NCBI GenBank assembly: GCA_013397455.1
Contig: VYZB01000529.1
Location: 35,142 to 99,141, forward strand
DNA: 64,000 nucleotides
Direction of reading: 5' to 3'
DNA from: Crotophaga sulcirostris
Lineage: Eukaryota; Chordata; Aves; Cuculiformes; Crotophagidae
The translations under genes and the position numbers were made by a program. Below the pieces are notes generated by a model. It was not told where the DNA came from. It did no database searches and saw only the letters and a program-made list of their open reading frames with translations. This document shows positions 47,601 through 62,600 of the stretch, in pieces. Every line of letters begins with the position of its first letter. Position 1 is the first letter of the stretch.

Positions 47601-49165
47601 ACTGCAGCCCCTTTTAGTTGCTCTGATTGGGTCTCATGGTGATGAAATAATGCAGAGAAAAAAATGGCAGAAGCAGGTCATTTTCAGTGTATTAACAAAA
47701 AACCCCTGTAATTCTGAACTTTTCTCAAAGCAGTTAGACTCCTTTGTATCCAATGCAACAGGGGAATTCTCCCGTAATATCTTTCCCCTAGTAAGAGTAT
47801 GGTTTTCACCTGGACCTACTCAAACTCCCTGTTGGGTTTTTCCCACTTGTGATGCAGCTGGTGCCAATGAGAGCAGGCTTTGGTCGAGGCAGGTGCTGCA
47901 TACTAGTTTGTTAGTAAACTTTTTTCAGGCTATTATTGGGCCCCATAATGTATACCAAAGGCTGCAGTCAAGGGGGAGAAAGGGAGTAAGGAAGGGGTGA
48001 GTCTCACTCCAGTAGGAATTTCCTCAGGTTCCCACAGACTCTGCTGTAATAACACTGGGTTTGCAGGTGCAGCAATGTATGAATAACAGCAGCAGAGCAA
48101 CAAGAAAGGAAAACCTTTCTGTTGCTTAGGTAAAAGGTTAAAGAGCTGAGAGAGGCTCTGTGGGCTACAAGACTGATTGGCAACGGCTGAGGCACCGAAG
48201 ATGCTATGTGACAAGATAAAGGGGATTTTGGTACTTACTGGAGCTGTGCAAAGCTTCTGTCAGAGTACCCCCAACCTCAAGACTGGCACCTGAGCTCTGT
48301 ACCTGAGTACCCAAGTCACAGGCACTGCTCCCATCCTTCCAGATATCATCTGTGGGGTAGGATCTCCATGCTTACTTTTCCACAAGGTTTGCACTATTTG
48401 CCCAAGGTGCAATAAACTTATCCTGTGTCTGGTGCTGGCTGAGAAGATTCAAATCCACAGCTCCTGAGCGTAAGAGGGGTCCTGGCTCAGTCTTTGCAAA
48501 GAACCACGAAGGATCATTCATCACTGCTTCTGATAAAGCTGTATCACTTGTGGAAGAAATAAGGAACGTAGTCTTAATCACGACTGTCTGGTTTTTTGCC
48601 TGATGATTTGGGCTGGACTTTGATGCTTTATTGAAGATTTTTACCTAACAAGTCTGTGAATAAAATACTCAGTTCTTAGGATAATGTCTGACATTGTTGC
48701 TACTTAGAGATGAGAAAAGGCTGGGAGGTTCTGTGTTTGGATTTTGATACCTGCGTGGCATCGCAGTTTCTCATGGCCGCATCTGGACCTATAGTGTTAA
48801 CATTTTTGTTTAACAGGCATGCTTCCTAGCAGAGATGGTTAGGGGAAAGGCTTCTGCTTAAGGACACTTGGCTATAAGATGAATCTGAATTGCTGATTCA
48901 ATTTCAGAATTGACTTATAATGGCAGGAATTATACTGATAATTATATTTTATTTTGGCAGCATATCAGCCAAGGCACCAGTTTGTCAGCCACATATCACA
49001 AAAACACAGCAAAAGAAAAAATTCATTCCAAAAGTAGTTTTCAGCCTAAATTTAAGACTTATCTTTTTTGTGGATTCTGTTTTACATTATGAATGCATTA
49101 AGTCTGAAGAAAAGGCATATTCAGTGGTCTCTGTTTTTCCATTATCTTCACATATTTGAGGAGGC

Positions 49166-49180
49166 TTTTTTTTTTTTTTT
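49166..49180. repeat. Poly-T tract (15 T)
   Basis: An uninterrupted T run followed by CTCAG. It looks like an acceptor tract, but no recognisable exon follows. It is listed as a simple repeat. Confidence 0.8.
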
Positions 49181-52100
49181 CTCAGCAAAAAGGGGACAGG
49201 CACAGCTTGTCATCCCTTATGCACCTATTCCTCTCATTTTCTCCATTTGTATGAGTCTGGATCTGAATACCCACTTTAATCAATGCAAATAAATGACTTC
49301 TGCTAGGGAGTGTGTGAGTCTTCGCATGAGCTAGTGGGGGGGAAGAACATCTGTTGTCCTTTAACATCGTTTTGAGGGCTTACAGATTTATTTGAAGTGT
49401 TTTTACTCATACCACTGGGATTTTCTAAAACTTGTGTTATTTCCTGTGGTGCAGAGTTTTTGTCTTTTCTATGAGAGAAAGGCAGGAGACCCACACTTGC
49501 CTCCCCCATGTGTGCTTACGGTTACTAAACAAGGTCTGTTTTAAGAATACAAACTTCTGCTTAATTTTTCAGAAAAGTATTAACTTATTTATAATGACTT
49601 TCTAATGGTGTTTCTGCATACTTTTTCACTTTCAGGCCAGGTTTTTTTGCCTCCCTAGTTAAAACTGAAGAAATACTATAATGTATTTTCAAAGCCCAGT
49701 TTGGCTGCGTGTTTGGGAGAAATCAACAGAGTGATTACCAAACCAAGCACATGTTTTGTAGATTTAATGTTAGTGTTCCTTCAGTGTGTAAAAGGTGCAA
49801 ATAATTTTACATCTCATTAGGGAAAACGTTAAAATGAACAAAAGTTCAGGAGCCTGAACACTTTCCTGCTCCATAGTAAGCATTTTGAGGGTAGTGTGAA
49901 ATCTGTCTGTAGGCTGGTCAGACAGGCCAGGATGAATTTACATGTTGTTTTATCTGCTGAATCAGGGAGTTTCTACATGTATCTCTTTAGAGGATAAATT
50001 TCCATATAAACAGGCTTTTGTCTGTGATACCTTAAGGCTTCTAATTAATTACATTTCAGATGGAGTTGGGTTTGGGTTCACACTCCCCACTTCCTCCTGC
50101 AGGATAATAGAACCCAATGGCTATTTTGGAGCCCTACTTTTTAAAACAAGTGTTAAAAGGCTGGGAAAATGTGCCTCATAAGCATCTAGGCTTTGAAAAC
50201 TTAGTCTAATAAACCCACATTTATTTGTGAGTGCAAGCACTACTGGCATCTCTTTTGTAATGCCTTAATACCCTAAGCTTTTAGAAAGCCTGTAAATTTG
50301 TTGCTTGTTTGCACTGTTTTATAAATGTGTGTTTTGCAAATGCATTTCTTTTTAGCATAGGCACTACTACTTCACTTCTGGCTTAATTTCTCTACAATAT
50401 AAATAAAACTTTTTCTAAAGTAGTTTTTGTTGACTATTGGAAATATATTTAGAAAGTTATCCCCCTAGAAAAAGAAATGACAGGGCTGTTGGATGCTGAA
50501 TGCCATCTTCCCTGTTGGGTTAATATAGGAAATTGTAATTGCTGTCTCAATGAACGTCGTTGGCTTTGTTACCCTGATGGGAAATACTACTTCGCTAATA
50601 AAAAAGGAAACTGCTGATAAAATGGCTTTTAATTATTAAGGGCCTGTAGTTCATGAACATTGAAAACAGTTCACACTAGAGTGATTTATTTAAAATATTC
50701 CTATTTTTACACTTTTTAAGTGTGGTTTTTAAGAAAGACATTTGGACAATCTCTTTACTGTTGAAATGGATTACTTTCCACTGGCTGAAAAGGTCTGCCA
50801 TTTTCACAAAGAATAAGACTCAGACAAGTTAAGTACTATTCACCATAGTGTCTGTGTACAGAATCCTATATATGAATCTGCAGTAGCAGGTGGCAGGAGG
50901 GAAGAGAGATGACGTACCAATATTTGCCTGGAATGACCTCATGTCTGGAAGCAAGAGGAATTTGTTTGGCACCAGCAAAAATACAAGCAGAATTACGTTT
51001 TCTTGTGAAGGCAGATGGGTCAGGGCAAAGCAGGGGATGTCTTATTAGTTTGTAAATGTGGCAGCAGTACGAAAGGAAATAAAACATTAATACTGTCGGA
51101 AATAAAATAGAAAATATATCTGTCCCACTTCTGCCAGAAATGTGTAGTCAGCCAATATGTGACCTGGGGTACCTGGCACCGCAGGGATGTGTTCATCCTG
51201 GTACTTCAGAAATGTGGTGGGACAGAATTATCAGATGACTACACATCATCAGGAGTTCTCATTTATGACACAGTTTCTGCCTGTTAGGGAAGCTACAGAA
51301 ATGTGTATTTACAAGTGAACAGTTGAAAACAGTTGCCTCAGAATGCTACTTGAGAAACAGGACTCTTCAGTTCCTGGTCAGTCTGTTTCAGATCAGATAA
51401 CATGCCATCACAGGGTTTATCAAAGTTAGCATTTTAGCTGCCTTTACCCCAGGAGCAGAAGTTGAATACAATAGCAAGGTATGCAATCACCCCAAAGTAC
51501 TTTTCCTGACACTTTGGTGATACCAACAAGCAAGGAGTCATGTGGAATACCTTACTGAATTACTGTGACAGACCTTGACATATGGGAACCCCAAGTTTAA
51601 TCCCATTCCAGTATTTTTTTTTTTGTGTTTCATGTTTCCTTTTCCAGCACTTTATTACTGTCGATTTGTCAGATAAAGATAAAAAGATTTATGTGCAGGG
51701 GCTCCTAGAGGGAATTTCATGCTTTGAAATGAGATTATTTAATTTTCTTCAAAACAAAGTGATGAATGATGTGGTAGTTCTTTATTTTCTGTTTAGTTTT
51801 CAGGAACTACAGTTGCCATAAGTTACCAACTGGACGTAATTTTGGGTAGTCAGATTGGAACTCTTCTAACCAGACACTGATCATAAAAACACAAGCAACA
51901 TGAAGTTCTGTTCTTTTGTATATGAATGTCTTTATTTAACCTTATCTTTATTGACAAAGGAATGATAACAAACTGTGGCAGATAAAATGCAAAGGATGTT
52001 TGAGAAGCATGTAAGTTAATTGTCATGGTTAAGGATCATAGAAACATACCTGTTGAACCCAGATCTCTGGTGGAGCACCTACATGTACTGACACTGGAGG

Positions 52101-55100
52101 AGCCAGCAGCATTCAAACAGTGCCATAAAAGTTTCCGCTTCCTAAGTGAAGTCCAGACTCATTCTGTGATTTGCTACTGAGTAAAATCACACCCTAAACT
52201 GTGTCAGGGTTGAACCTTTAGACTGTACGTACGCGTGTCTTTAACATGGGAAGTGACTCACCGAAATGTTCTTCACATTGCACCCCAGGAAAATAGGGAT
52301 CTATTTACTCTGTAATGTATTAGTGTTTCTTATCAAACAGGACAATATCCCTGCTGGGGCTGGCACTGGTCAATATTTGTTAGTATTCTGTTTGTAGAAG
52401 AACAGTTGCTGTGTGTAATACGTGGGAACCAGTTCTTAAATGGCACCTGTCTGCACCTGGCAGTTGTTATGGGCTGTGCTCGTTGCTTTGATTTACTTTC
52501 CAGTTGACTAATGCTGTGTTATTTGTAGGCAATGTGTGACCCTGTAATTCTGAAGTGTCACCATTCACAAGCTAAAATCCTGCACCAAGAATGACCCTCT
52601 ATCAATGATACCCTATCCTTATGATTCCACCACTTTTTGAAGAGCTCTGCATGGGCAATGGCAGAGCTGCCCACTCTCCTCTTCACCATGAAGAACTTCT
52701 TGGAGGCTGTTGGGACACAGAGATAATTGAAGGTCAATAAAATGGTATGAGGAAATAAAGTTTTGTTTGAACATGAAACTGTGAAGGAAGGAAGGTACCT
52801 TGGAGGAAAGCTGGAACCCCTCTACTGTTTTTTTGGCCTTTTCACAAGGAAGACCCCTCTTCTGCAGCATTATAAATGAGCAGTTCTAAGTCACATAGCT
52901 TTGATAAACTGTATTTTTACTATTTGTATTATTGTAATCTGAAAAGGTAAGTGAGTTTTCTGTGTGCATTTCATCAGTATCTATGTCACATAATATTCCT
53001 CAGTTAGCTTGACTATGTCCTGATATTGTTTGCATCATCATACTCTGGTTGCCTGATCAGTACACACTGATCAATAATGATTTTAGTAATATTATTTACT
53101 GCATCACTTTGTAAACCAGATAATTATTTTCACCCTGTATATATTATGAAAATGCCCCATTATGCTTTCATGCATTACATGCAGTACCTCTCCTTAATTA
53201 ATTGTTTTGAAAAAACTTCTACTGTTTTAACATGGGCTTGTCAAGGTATACTTAGAGCAAAATATGAAGACATTCCTAACTAATGCTTTTATTGTTTTCC
53301 AAGTTCTTTTGTAAGTGTGTTATTCATAGTATTTTAAAAAACTTGTTTTCTTCTAAAAAGTGGCAGTGTTTAATATGTTCAACTAAGAAGCAAACTTCAG
53401 AACACTGTTTATGTTACAGTTTTATAGTTTCTGATGAGGCATATGAATTGTATGTTTCTGTAACCTCTGCTCTCTAGCTTAGTGCCACTGAGATATAAAA
53501 CAGTGGAACCTGACATCCATGGAGAAGAAGTGGTCAACATAAAACGCAAAGAGGATGATTTGTTGTTTACAGTGTAGAATAGAGAAGGTAAGAAGTTTCC
53601 TGCATCTCAAAGCCAAGCTCTGTGAGTAGCGATCTCTCTGCAGATTAGAAATATTATGACTTCCATTCCATAGTAGTAAAAAATAATTCATTTCACTCCT
53701 GCGATGTGTTGTGGAGAACTGGGTCACTGTCTCTTTGTCGAAGGCCAGTTACTGCATGACAAACAGTGAAGTTCCCTAGCAATGAATGCCTTACTCTTCA
53801 AGAGGATTATTGCATCTTGATTACAATAAATTTATTGATGTTACTGTGCACAATTTGATTCAACCCTTGAAACTGCTGAATGCTGGCCTCCAGAGATTTT
53901 GTTCTGTAAGACTTATGAGACTTAATTTGGCAGGTGATCCAGAAATCATTGACTGACCTCCAGTCTGAGGCACACAGCTCTGCTTATGCATGAGTGAGGC
54001 ATGCATTGCAGAAGTTGCACTGATCCATCATTTCTCCCAGGAAACCTCTGCCTGGCTCACTTCAAGCCTTGCTTCCCCTAAGGGAGTTTTAAGCAGTTGT
54101 GTTCTTTTAATGAGCTACATTGGAAGATACTCTTGAGAAGCAGTTATTCAACAAGAGCAGAAGTACTGTCACAGCTATTTCATCCTGGAACTTGTATTAA
54201 CTGCTCATTACCAGTGTTTGTCATTATGTTTTCTTCAGCTGTTGTTTTGGTGTGAGCAATATCAACTGATCTGACAACAGCAGAATATCACACTGCTTTC
54301 AGAGGGTTACGTACAGTTTAAGTGTATTTCTAGCAGTTAGCAATCATCTGCAGAGGAGCATCTCCTCCTGAGGGACACCCATTCTGCAAACTGATCCACA
54401 TTTCAGCCTAACAGTGCTCTCTCTTGTGGTACCAAGGCTGTTGTTTCAGTGCTGTTGACTTGCCCAGCTTCATGGAAAGCAAATGTGGTGTAGTGCTGCT
54501 CTGCTTTGGGTGCCAGTGACATGCTGGCTCCTTGCAGCCTGGTGCAGTGATTCTGATAGTCCTGCTAAAAGACACACCAGGCTGTGTGTCTTTGCAAACT
54601 GACTGCAGGTTTTGTTTAAAGAAAAGTCTCTAGTGTAAGTGTGGTTTTCACTAGGAGGCAAGGAAAGGGCAGTGCAAAAGTGTAGACCTGTCGTTGCATA
54701 GGGAAGCTCCCACACGTGTAACTAATGCAGTAATGCTCCAATTTAGAAATTTGTCCTCTCTCCCAAAGAGAAACATGACATCTTTTTCTCACAATGACTG
54801 TGAGAATCACCCTTTGTGCTGTAGCTTCCCAAAACAAGGGGATGTTTCCCTTCATAACTTTAATATCGCTATTCCATTCAGGTATGAAATAACAGCCTTT
54901 ACTAATCTAAAAGAGAGTAAACGGCTTGGGGGCAGTTTTTTTACTTGGTTCATTCTGCATTGCAAGCAGCTTAGAAATCACAGATAAGTTGATCTTTTAT
55001 GTCATGTAGAGTCATCTTTTTAACGTCAGAGTGAAGTCAGAGCACTAAACTCTTCAGCAGCCCTGCAGGAACAGTTTTGCTGTAGAATGACTCCCATTGC

Positions 55101-58100
55101 CTAGTCTTTCTGCTCCATCAACAAGGTTGTTTCTTTAAGTGGCTGTTAAAGAATGAAAAAACACATAACTGTTTATCTCCTGGTTATGTAATTGCCTTTC
55201 ATAGGAAAAGGATTAAGAGATCAGGTTGTATTTGTTAGAAATTTGCCGAACAATTTCTTTACGAGTGATGACACGAAAGATGTAATCTGCATTCGCAGCA
55301 TAATTTTTTTCATAAAAAATTTTCTCTTCCAGAAGTCTCTGACTTCCCTTTTGTCTTTCATTGTTTAAGAAGAACCTCCCTGATTCTTATCTGCTTTCTT
55401 TAAATGACTCAGTTATTCAGTGGAGAACGTTGAGCTAGGTTTTAGGTGTCGTCAGTTCTAAATATCAGGAAACTTTGGAGCCAGCAGCAACATTTGGGTG
55501 CAGAATTTCAGAATACACCAACACAAGCAGTGTAGTCATTTGAGTGACATTCCATTAATTGAGTTCTTTACCACAAAATACTCTTTTTTTCTTGGCATTA
55601 TCTTCATGGCAGATAGCAAGAAACTAACGTTCTTTGATAATTTCATATTTAATGCCTGCCCATACAATATGTTAAAATAAGCTTTTTTCAAGACATTTAT
55701 TTATTCTTCTGAAGTAGATATACATGTTTCTTTACATTTTCAAAACAAAATTGGTAATATTAAGGCTTTCATTTTCAAACTGGAATGAATTGCAACTTAC
55801 TTCATGAGGATTTTTATTCCCAATTTTAGTATATTGTATACCAGGCCATTTTTCTGCAGTTCCTATTACGTGTGTGAATTTGAAATGCTATGACAAACAT
55901 AAATGGGTGTGCAATTGCTTCAGATCTTTTTCATATAATGATAGGATACATACCACATATATTTGCTTCTAAATCAAATTAACTGGTTGTGACTATGTTT
56001 TTGTAATGTTCTCTTGTAAAAGCGTACAATTTATATTTCTGGATGTTCTGCAATTTACATTTATAACATTATTTTGACCCAGCTTATGCTAATATTGAGG
56101 TTTCAAAAAAGAGAAGGGAGCAATCCTCCTCCCCCTTTTTAAATCACAGTTGGTGTGGCTAGGTAAAATACCACAGGATGTGCAGAGTAAGAGATCTACC
56201 TTGCAACCTCTGGGTTTTTTTGTCCAGTTTTGAGATGGCTTATCAGATGCCCCTGGAGTCTTTCCCCAAGATTTACAAAACAAATAGACCTGTCACAAAC
56301 GTTAACAGCAGAGGCAAGGAAACTTCTGCCTTGGTAGCTGTGTCATCTGAGAAATCCACTCTGTTATATTGGTAAAACAAAATACAAGGAGATGTCATAG
56401 ATCACAGCTTGGATTGGGTAGCTGTCACCAGGAGGAGGCAAATTGGGCTTTAGCCCAGTTTTGTAATGTTAAAAAAAATACACAGAAGGAATGGAATTAT
56501 CTCAGTTTCTGATGCAACTGCCTTAAGTACAGTTTGTACAAAGGTATCATTTTCATTTGCATCCTGAATACCTGATGCCTACATACCCAGAACGTGTAAT
56601 AATGCTACAGAAATACCTGCGTACTCAAATTTGGCATAGAAAAGAATCCCTGCTCCAGGGAACACACAGGTCTGAACTAACTGAATGCCTGTTAAGAGAT
56701 GTGAACCTGTCTCTGTGACAGGGTGCAAACCATGCTACCAAAACAGTCAAGATCCCTCTGTGCCTATGATTTTAACTCATATACAACAAAAAGGCATTTG
56801 TGGAGCTACTTTTGTATAAGGACACAATACTCGGTACCTTTATTTATTTATTGTGCCTAATAATATCCCTCCTAAGCCCTGCATGCTTACATATTAACTT
56901 TGCATACGGAGCTGACTTAGAGCATCCATGCTGAATGCCAGCATTCCGGCATTGCTGATGTCACTGCTTGTGCCCGCGTGCAGTTCAGTTCCTGCTGTGC
57001 CTCGTGCTCCTCTTTGGTAACCCAGAGTTTGTTTGGGGGAACAAAATGTACTTCTGGAAGAGCTGTAATATGAGATACCTTCTTCAGCTTTTATGCTAAA
57101 ATGACCAAGTGAAGGCCCTACCTCGACATTTTTGAAGAATTCAGTTTTTCTGTTCCTTTGGATGGGAGCACTTTTCTTTCTCCCTACCACTGTAATTCTT
57201 TCTGTTATGCCAGAGGTAGTAAAGGAAGAAAAAGGTTTGAGATTTAATATTGCTTTCACAGAACAATTAAAATACTTTTTCTATTAAAATGGTATTATTT
57301 GTATCAATTCAGCTGTCTAGATATGAATCAGGTAAGGATGGAAATGCATTTTTATAGAATAGAAGGCTGCCAAGCAGTTGGTTTGGAAAGTGGTGAGTGG
57401 AAATCACTTCTAAAGAAGAAAGTTCATCTTGTGTGAACAAATACTGTCAGATATTCTTTAAGAACAATAGGTACCTATCCATCACTTGTATTTCAAAATT
57501 GCTTGGCACGGCCTTATTCTATTTTTCCCATGCAAACAAACATCTAAAATTGCTTCTGCTTATGCTCATTAGCATGTAGACTTTCAACAACACATTGAAA
57601 GTGACTTCTACATCTGTTTACCTTGTAATTTATTAATAAGCACATACTGTTTAATAAATTATTATTTTTTGTAAAAGGCATTAAGAATTGATGTTTGAGG
57701 GTTTGTTTTTTTTCTTTTTAGAGAAGTACCTTTGTACCTCCTGTCGATATCTATATATTCTATCAAGATACCAGGTAGTGCACAAAAGGGGAAACTACAA
57801 AGTTCAGAGAAAACATCTTTTCAATACAATGAGACAGTGAAATGCTGAACAGGGAACTCAACCCTAGCCAGGTCACCATTGACTGTGAATAATTTAAAGG
57901 AGCAAAACCAGTACCCTGTTTTTCATTAGGATGACGGCCTTAGCCTGCAAGAGTCCAGTCATCCAGACTTTTTCTGATGGCTGTTCTTGCTCGGTTGGGT
58001 TTTTTTTCTGAGGTGTGATTAGTTAGAGCTTACGTTTTTACCACTTGGATTTGTGTTTCAGGGTTGCTTTCTTGTGGCTTGGGGATTTGATGAGCTAGTG

Positions 58101-59560
58101 TAACGTTTCCGTTTCCAATGTACCTTTATGCATGATATACCTCTTTATTTGCATGGCATCCATACTAGAGAAATTGTAATTGTCAGTCTGGCACAGTCTG
58201 TATCTGGCCTGTCAGGGCATCTAGACATTTGCTGATTATTGATTTCTCTGCACAATGCAAATTAATGGAAAAAATCAACTCCTGAAGTCTCTTCTCTGAC
58301 CTCCTGCTTTAAACAGCCTTGCAGAGGTAACATTATCAAAATAGATATCTCAGTGATTGAAGGAAGAGCTGGCTGTGTGAGTACTTGGTGTCTTTGCACA
58401 AGTTGTGACAATTAAAGCTAAGCAAGAAATGAGAAATGACAGGGAAGTGAAAAACACAGTTTTATCCAACTTGAAACCAGATGAATTCGAACACCAAAAG
58501 GTTCCTCTCCTGTGACAGCTTTCAAACAGCCCTGACAGACTTCAACTGGCACCAGCCGATGCTATAAAGACAGAATTGAGTCATCGCTGGCCTTTTTTGG
58601 CTTTATTTCCAGGGGAGAAAGAGGTCAGAATGGCTAAAATAAAGTTGGTATAAGGTCTCAAGAAAGTTAATATTTTAAAATGTGTTTTATATTTCTTTAC
58701 GTGACCTCCATTCTAGGCAAACAAAAGTGAAGGTGAGAGCAGAAAGTCAAGCTAGTATTGACTCGGAGTGATCCCAAGTTCAGTACTGCCAAAACTCAGT
58801 TTGCAAAAAATAAGATAATTTTAATTAAATTGTGAATGTTGGCAAAAGTGCAGGTTGTGGAGATACAGGGCAAAACCCCATTACTGTTTAATTATTGCTT
58901 AGATACTGACAGAAAGGATTAGCTTTCTGTAGCCCTATTTGAGTGCAGCCACCTATGGCCATTGGATGAACAAGGTTCTAGACAGGGTTAATCAACAAAA
59001 GAGGAAATCCTGTGGCAGCAAACCAATGCAGTGTGACAAACTATAAATATTAAATGAATGAAGATCTCTGACAGAATGCCTCTGAAGGAGCTCACGTATC
59101 TCCTGAATTAGATCAACCAGAGTGAAAAAAAGGAGGGACTTTGCTGGATGCAAACCTCCTCATCTCCAGTCTGACAAACACAGAAAACTGTTCCCCTGAA
59201 GTACCACCCCTTAGCACAGGCTGTGTATTTACTTTTGCAGGAAATCCAAAGGTGCCTTGGTGGGTGTGGATGCTGCGGGAGCACCAGGCAGGGGCAGGAT
59301 GCCAGATGTGTGTTGTTCTTGGTGTTGCATCTGGCTTCCTGCTGACACGTGAAGGAAATGGCTAGGGAGGACCATGCAATATCTTAATTGCTCTAATTTC
59401 TGCTCTTTTGTACTAAGTGGATCACTACATATAACATTAAGACTGAAATAAGCTGTAAGCATGATGTATAAGACACAAGGCCAGCTGCTTGGGAACCTTT
59501 TGGAAAAACTGTTTCATCAATAAGGGATGATTGAATAAAACCAAGCGTACATATGTTAAT

Positions 59561-59637
59561 TTCCATTTCTTTTCCTTCCCTCTTTCTAGCTCCTGTTGTC
59601 CCCTCCTTCTTACCTCCTTCTCCCTTTTGTTCCTCCA
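59561..59637. repeat. Pyrimidine-rich tract
   Basis: About 77 bases consist mostly of C and T with few purine interruptions (TTCCATTTCTTTTCCTTCCC, then CCCCTCCTTCTTACC and similar). It is a low-complexity tract. Mirror-repeat DNA structure is possible but not evident. Confidence 0.7.
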
Positions 59638-62600
59638 GTTACCAGTGCTGCAATCTTTCCATGCCTATAGCATCTCTTAGTACAAGTTTTGCTTCTTGCT
59701 GAACTGGCATCAGATATTCCGAGAGCCAGGAATAAAACCTAGGATTTACTTAATATGACTTACATGCAACCTCTATGTCTACCTTTTTTCCTTTTTTTGG
59801 TACGTATAATTAAACTAGGGTTTTTTTGTTGTTTTTTTTTTTAATTTAAGGTAGTTGCAAACCCAGGCTCTCTGCCTTTGTTTGCCCAGTCCTGGCCTCT
59901 GCTTCTGCAGGGCTTGCAAATATTTTAAATTTTTTAAAAAAAATAATTAAAAAATAAATTTGATTACATATTAATAAATTCTGCTGAGCTTTTTGTCTTC
60001 CCTTAGAATCCTTCATCTTGACAGTGCTCCTAATGTCCTCAGGTTGAAGCATTGTCTCAAATGTGCATAAACACCCTGAGAGGTGCAGGGGTGACTGATC
60101 CATATGAATTAACTTTTTGGACATTTTTTCAGGATTTTTCTTCATATGTAATGCTTTCCTGTTTGCACTTCCTCTTGCTTTCTTCTTTCTTGGTCTGATG
60201 AAAGAGTGCTAGCACAAACAGCTCCTCAGTAAAAACAGCCTTTGTGTGTGATGGAGGGCAAAGAGGTGAGATACTCCCATCCAGGATGGAGGGAGGGAGA
60301 TGAAAAGAAGGACACACAATGAAGCATATTCACAGCATGAGAATTATTAATCAGTGCCTACTAAACACATAAAGGTTGGTGTTTCTGGCCGGGTAAAATG
60401 TGTTGATCACAGTTGCCAAGTGATTCAGTGTGTTTTCTATATAAATTTGGAGTTACTGCATAAAATCATTGCTTGTGGCAAGTGACAGTTCTTAAAGCTC
60501 ACTCTCAGATTCCTGTACTGCTCATACTGATGTCAGATGTCCCTTCTGCTCTGAGAGCCCAGGGTGGTTGACTGTTCACACACTAGGAAAGCACCAGTTT
60601 TTCAAATGTCCAGCTGGTTTCAATTTGCATTAGGTTTTAGTGAACCTAGTTTTGATCACTTGTTCCATATCCCCAGCCCCTGGGTACTCCTCAGTCACGG
60701 TATCCCCAGGTTTTCTGGGCACTTTCGAATCATTTACCAGATTGTGAGCTAAAGCATATTTGACATAGCGATTAGATCACAGAGTAAAAGTTGTTTTGGG
60801 AACTAGAACAACTTGCTTAGTGTCTGTGAGGAGCTGTGCTTCTCTCCTCCTCAGCTCCCTCACAGGTTTCAGCTGGGATAATAGGATTACAGCACATTCA
60901 AACAGCTCCACAGCTTCTGAAAGTGGTGTCCCAGAGCTTTGGGGCTGAGTGAGTGTTGTAAGAGTGGGTCACCGTGCTCCAAATGGCAGTGAAGAGAGAG
61001 GTAGCGATGGAGTCGTCTCTCTTACCTTCTCCCTTTTCCCAACTTTTGCTGGCATCCAGCTATTGCTGAATGTTGGCATTTTTTGTTTTGGGCCTAGCAG
61101 ATTGTTGGGCAGACAGGCGAGCTTTTCATTGTGGAATACTGAAGGATTGTCCCAGACATTCAGGGAATGGGTTGCTCAGATCCAAGTTCTGGATGTGTTT
61201 ATTGTAGAGGAAAAAGGAAGAAGACAGACGTCGTCTTTTCACTCCAGTATCCTTTAATAAGCCATAATCCACTTTGGAAGCTTATTTCTGTATGATAATA
61301 AAAATGGAACTGCATTTCTAAAAAGTGTCAATATCAGCACAGTATTATAAAGACTTTTGTAATGCAAAAAAAAAAGAGAAGTTCATAACCTCTTTTACTC
61401 CAGTAATTGCTGTTGTTAATTAATAAGTTTTTGTTATCTCTAAATTGAAGTAATACTGTGAGCTACTCGTGCTTGCTGCTTAGCTTAACTTAATTGTCCA
61501 GTCATTTGACTCAGCACTGACTAATCTAGATGCCAAGTCCATATGCTAATACATTCCTAGGCTGTTAGGGGACTATTAGTTAGCAAGCTGCCCATTTAAT
61601 GCTGAACACGTGGGAACTGCTGTGTAGTGTGAATTTGCTGGCCCAGCAGACTTGTTTCAGTGCCAAAAGGCTTCACAATCAGACACAATTTTTCAGTGTC
61701 ACATTCCCTTTCAGGGAACTCTCCCGACACATACAGTCCATTCTTTTCTTCTCTCTGAACCGCAATTAGATGCTCAGAAATCCAAGACTAAAAACCTACC
61801 CTAAGCTTTAGGAGTGCTTTACAAGGCTTCCACACTGCTTCCCTTCCCTTCCAATGCTGAGGTAGAAATGGCAATAAAAGCATTTAGTTGCCATTTTTTC
61901 CTCCCTTCTCTTTAGCTCCACAATGGCCTCTGAACCTGTATTTTGAAGGATTACACTGGGAGCTATGGGACTGAAATACAGATAAAGTAAGATGAAAAGG
62001 AAATTAAAAAAACTCCCCAATTCTTTATGTAGAGCACATGGAATCATTTGGCTTGCTAACAAGGTGATGCCATGGCTATAATACTCTAACACAAAATACA
62101 ACAACCTACCCCTATGACCCATGATTCACAGCAGGGTGTAATCAAGGAGTTTCATTCAACCTGATCAGGTACCAACCTGTACGTAGCACTATCTCAGGCT
62201 TTAAGTAACAGCAGTGAGTGCACTGTGAGGATGTTTCTGCTTGAGGTAGTACTTTGTTACAGTTGAGATAACCCAACAATATAAATAATGTGAAGTTTGC
62301 AGGTGGAGACAGTGTCTTTTAGGAGATCAGATGTGAGAGCTGAAAAAAACTGATCAAGCCCTCAACCCCAGAAGTTTGCCTCTGTGTTGGAAACAGATAC
62401 TTCAACATAAACTCAACATGCTGATGCTGCAGTGCTGTAGAACTGAAGAAACCCCCAAACTTGTCCAGCCTTTCCAACTCTACCAAGCAGTGTGACAAAA
62501 GATGTTATCTCTACCTTTAAACTTTGCAGGCATTGCAGTATCCTTCTAGGAGTTACAGAATTAAAAGTTGTGGATCACCCTTACCGTACTTCCTCACATC

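Noticed and set aside
47560..48000. 146-codon + strand frame downstream of NUBPL
   Set aside because: I see no domain, signal peptide or family resemblance, and neither the frame composition nor the context suggests an exon. It is most likely a chance frame in a slightly GC-richer stretch.
49166..49400. Poly-T followed by CTCAG, as a possible 3' splice site of an unknown exon
   Set aside because: The sequence after the AG shows no conserved frame or partner exon. A T-run followed by AG is expected by chance in this AT-rich region.
56894..57259. 121-codon minus-strand frame
   Set aside because: It has no motif or similarity I can name and no neighbouring exon-like sequence. It is probably chance.
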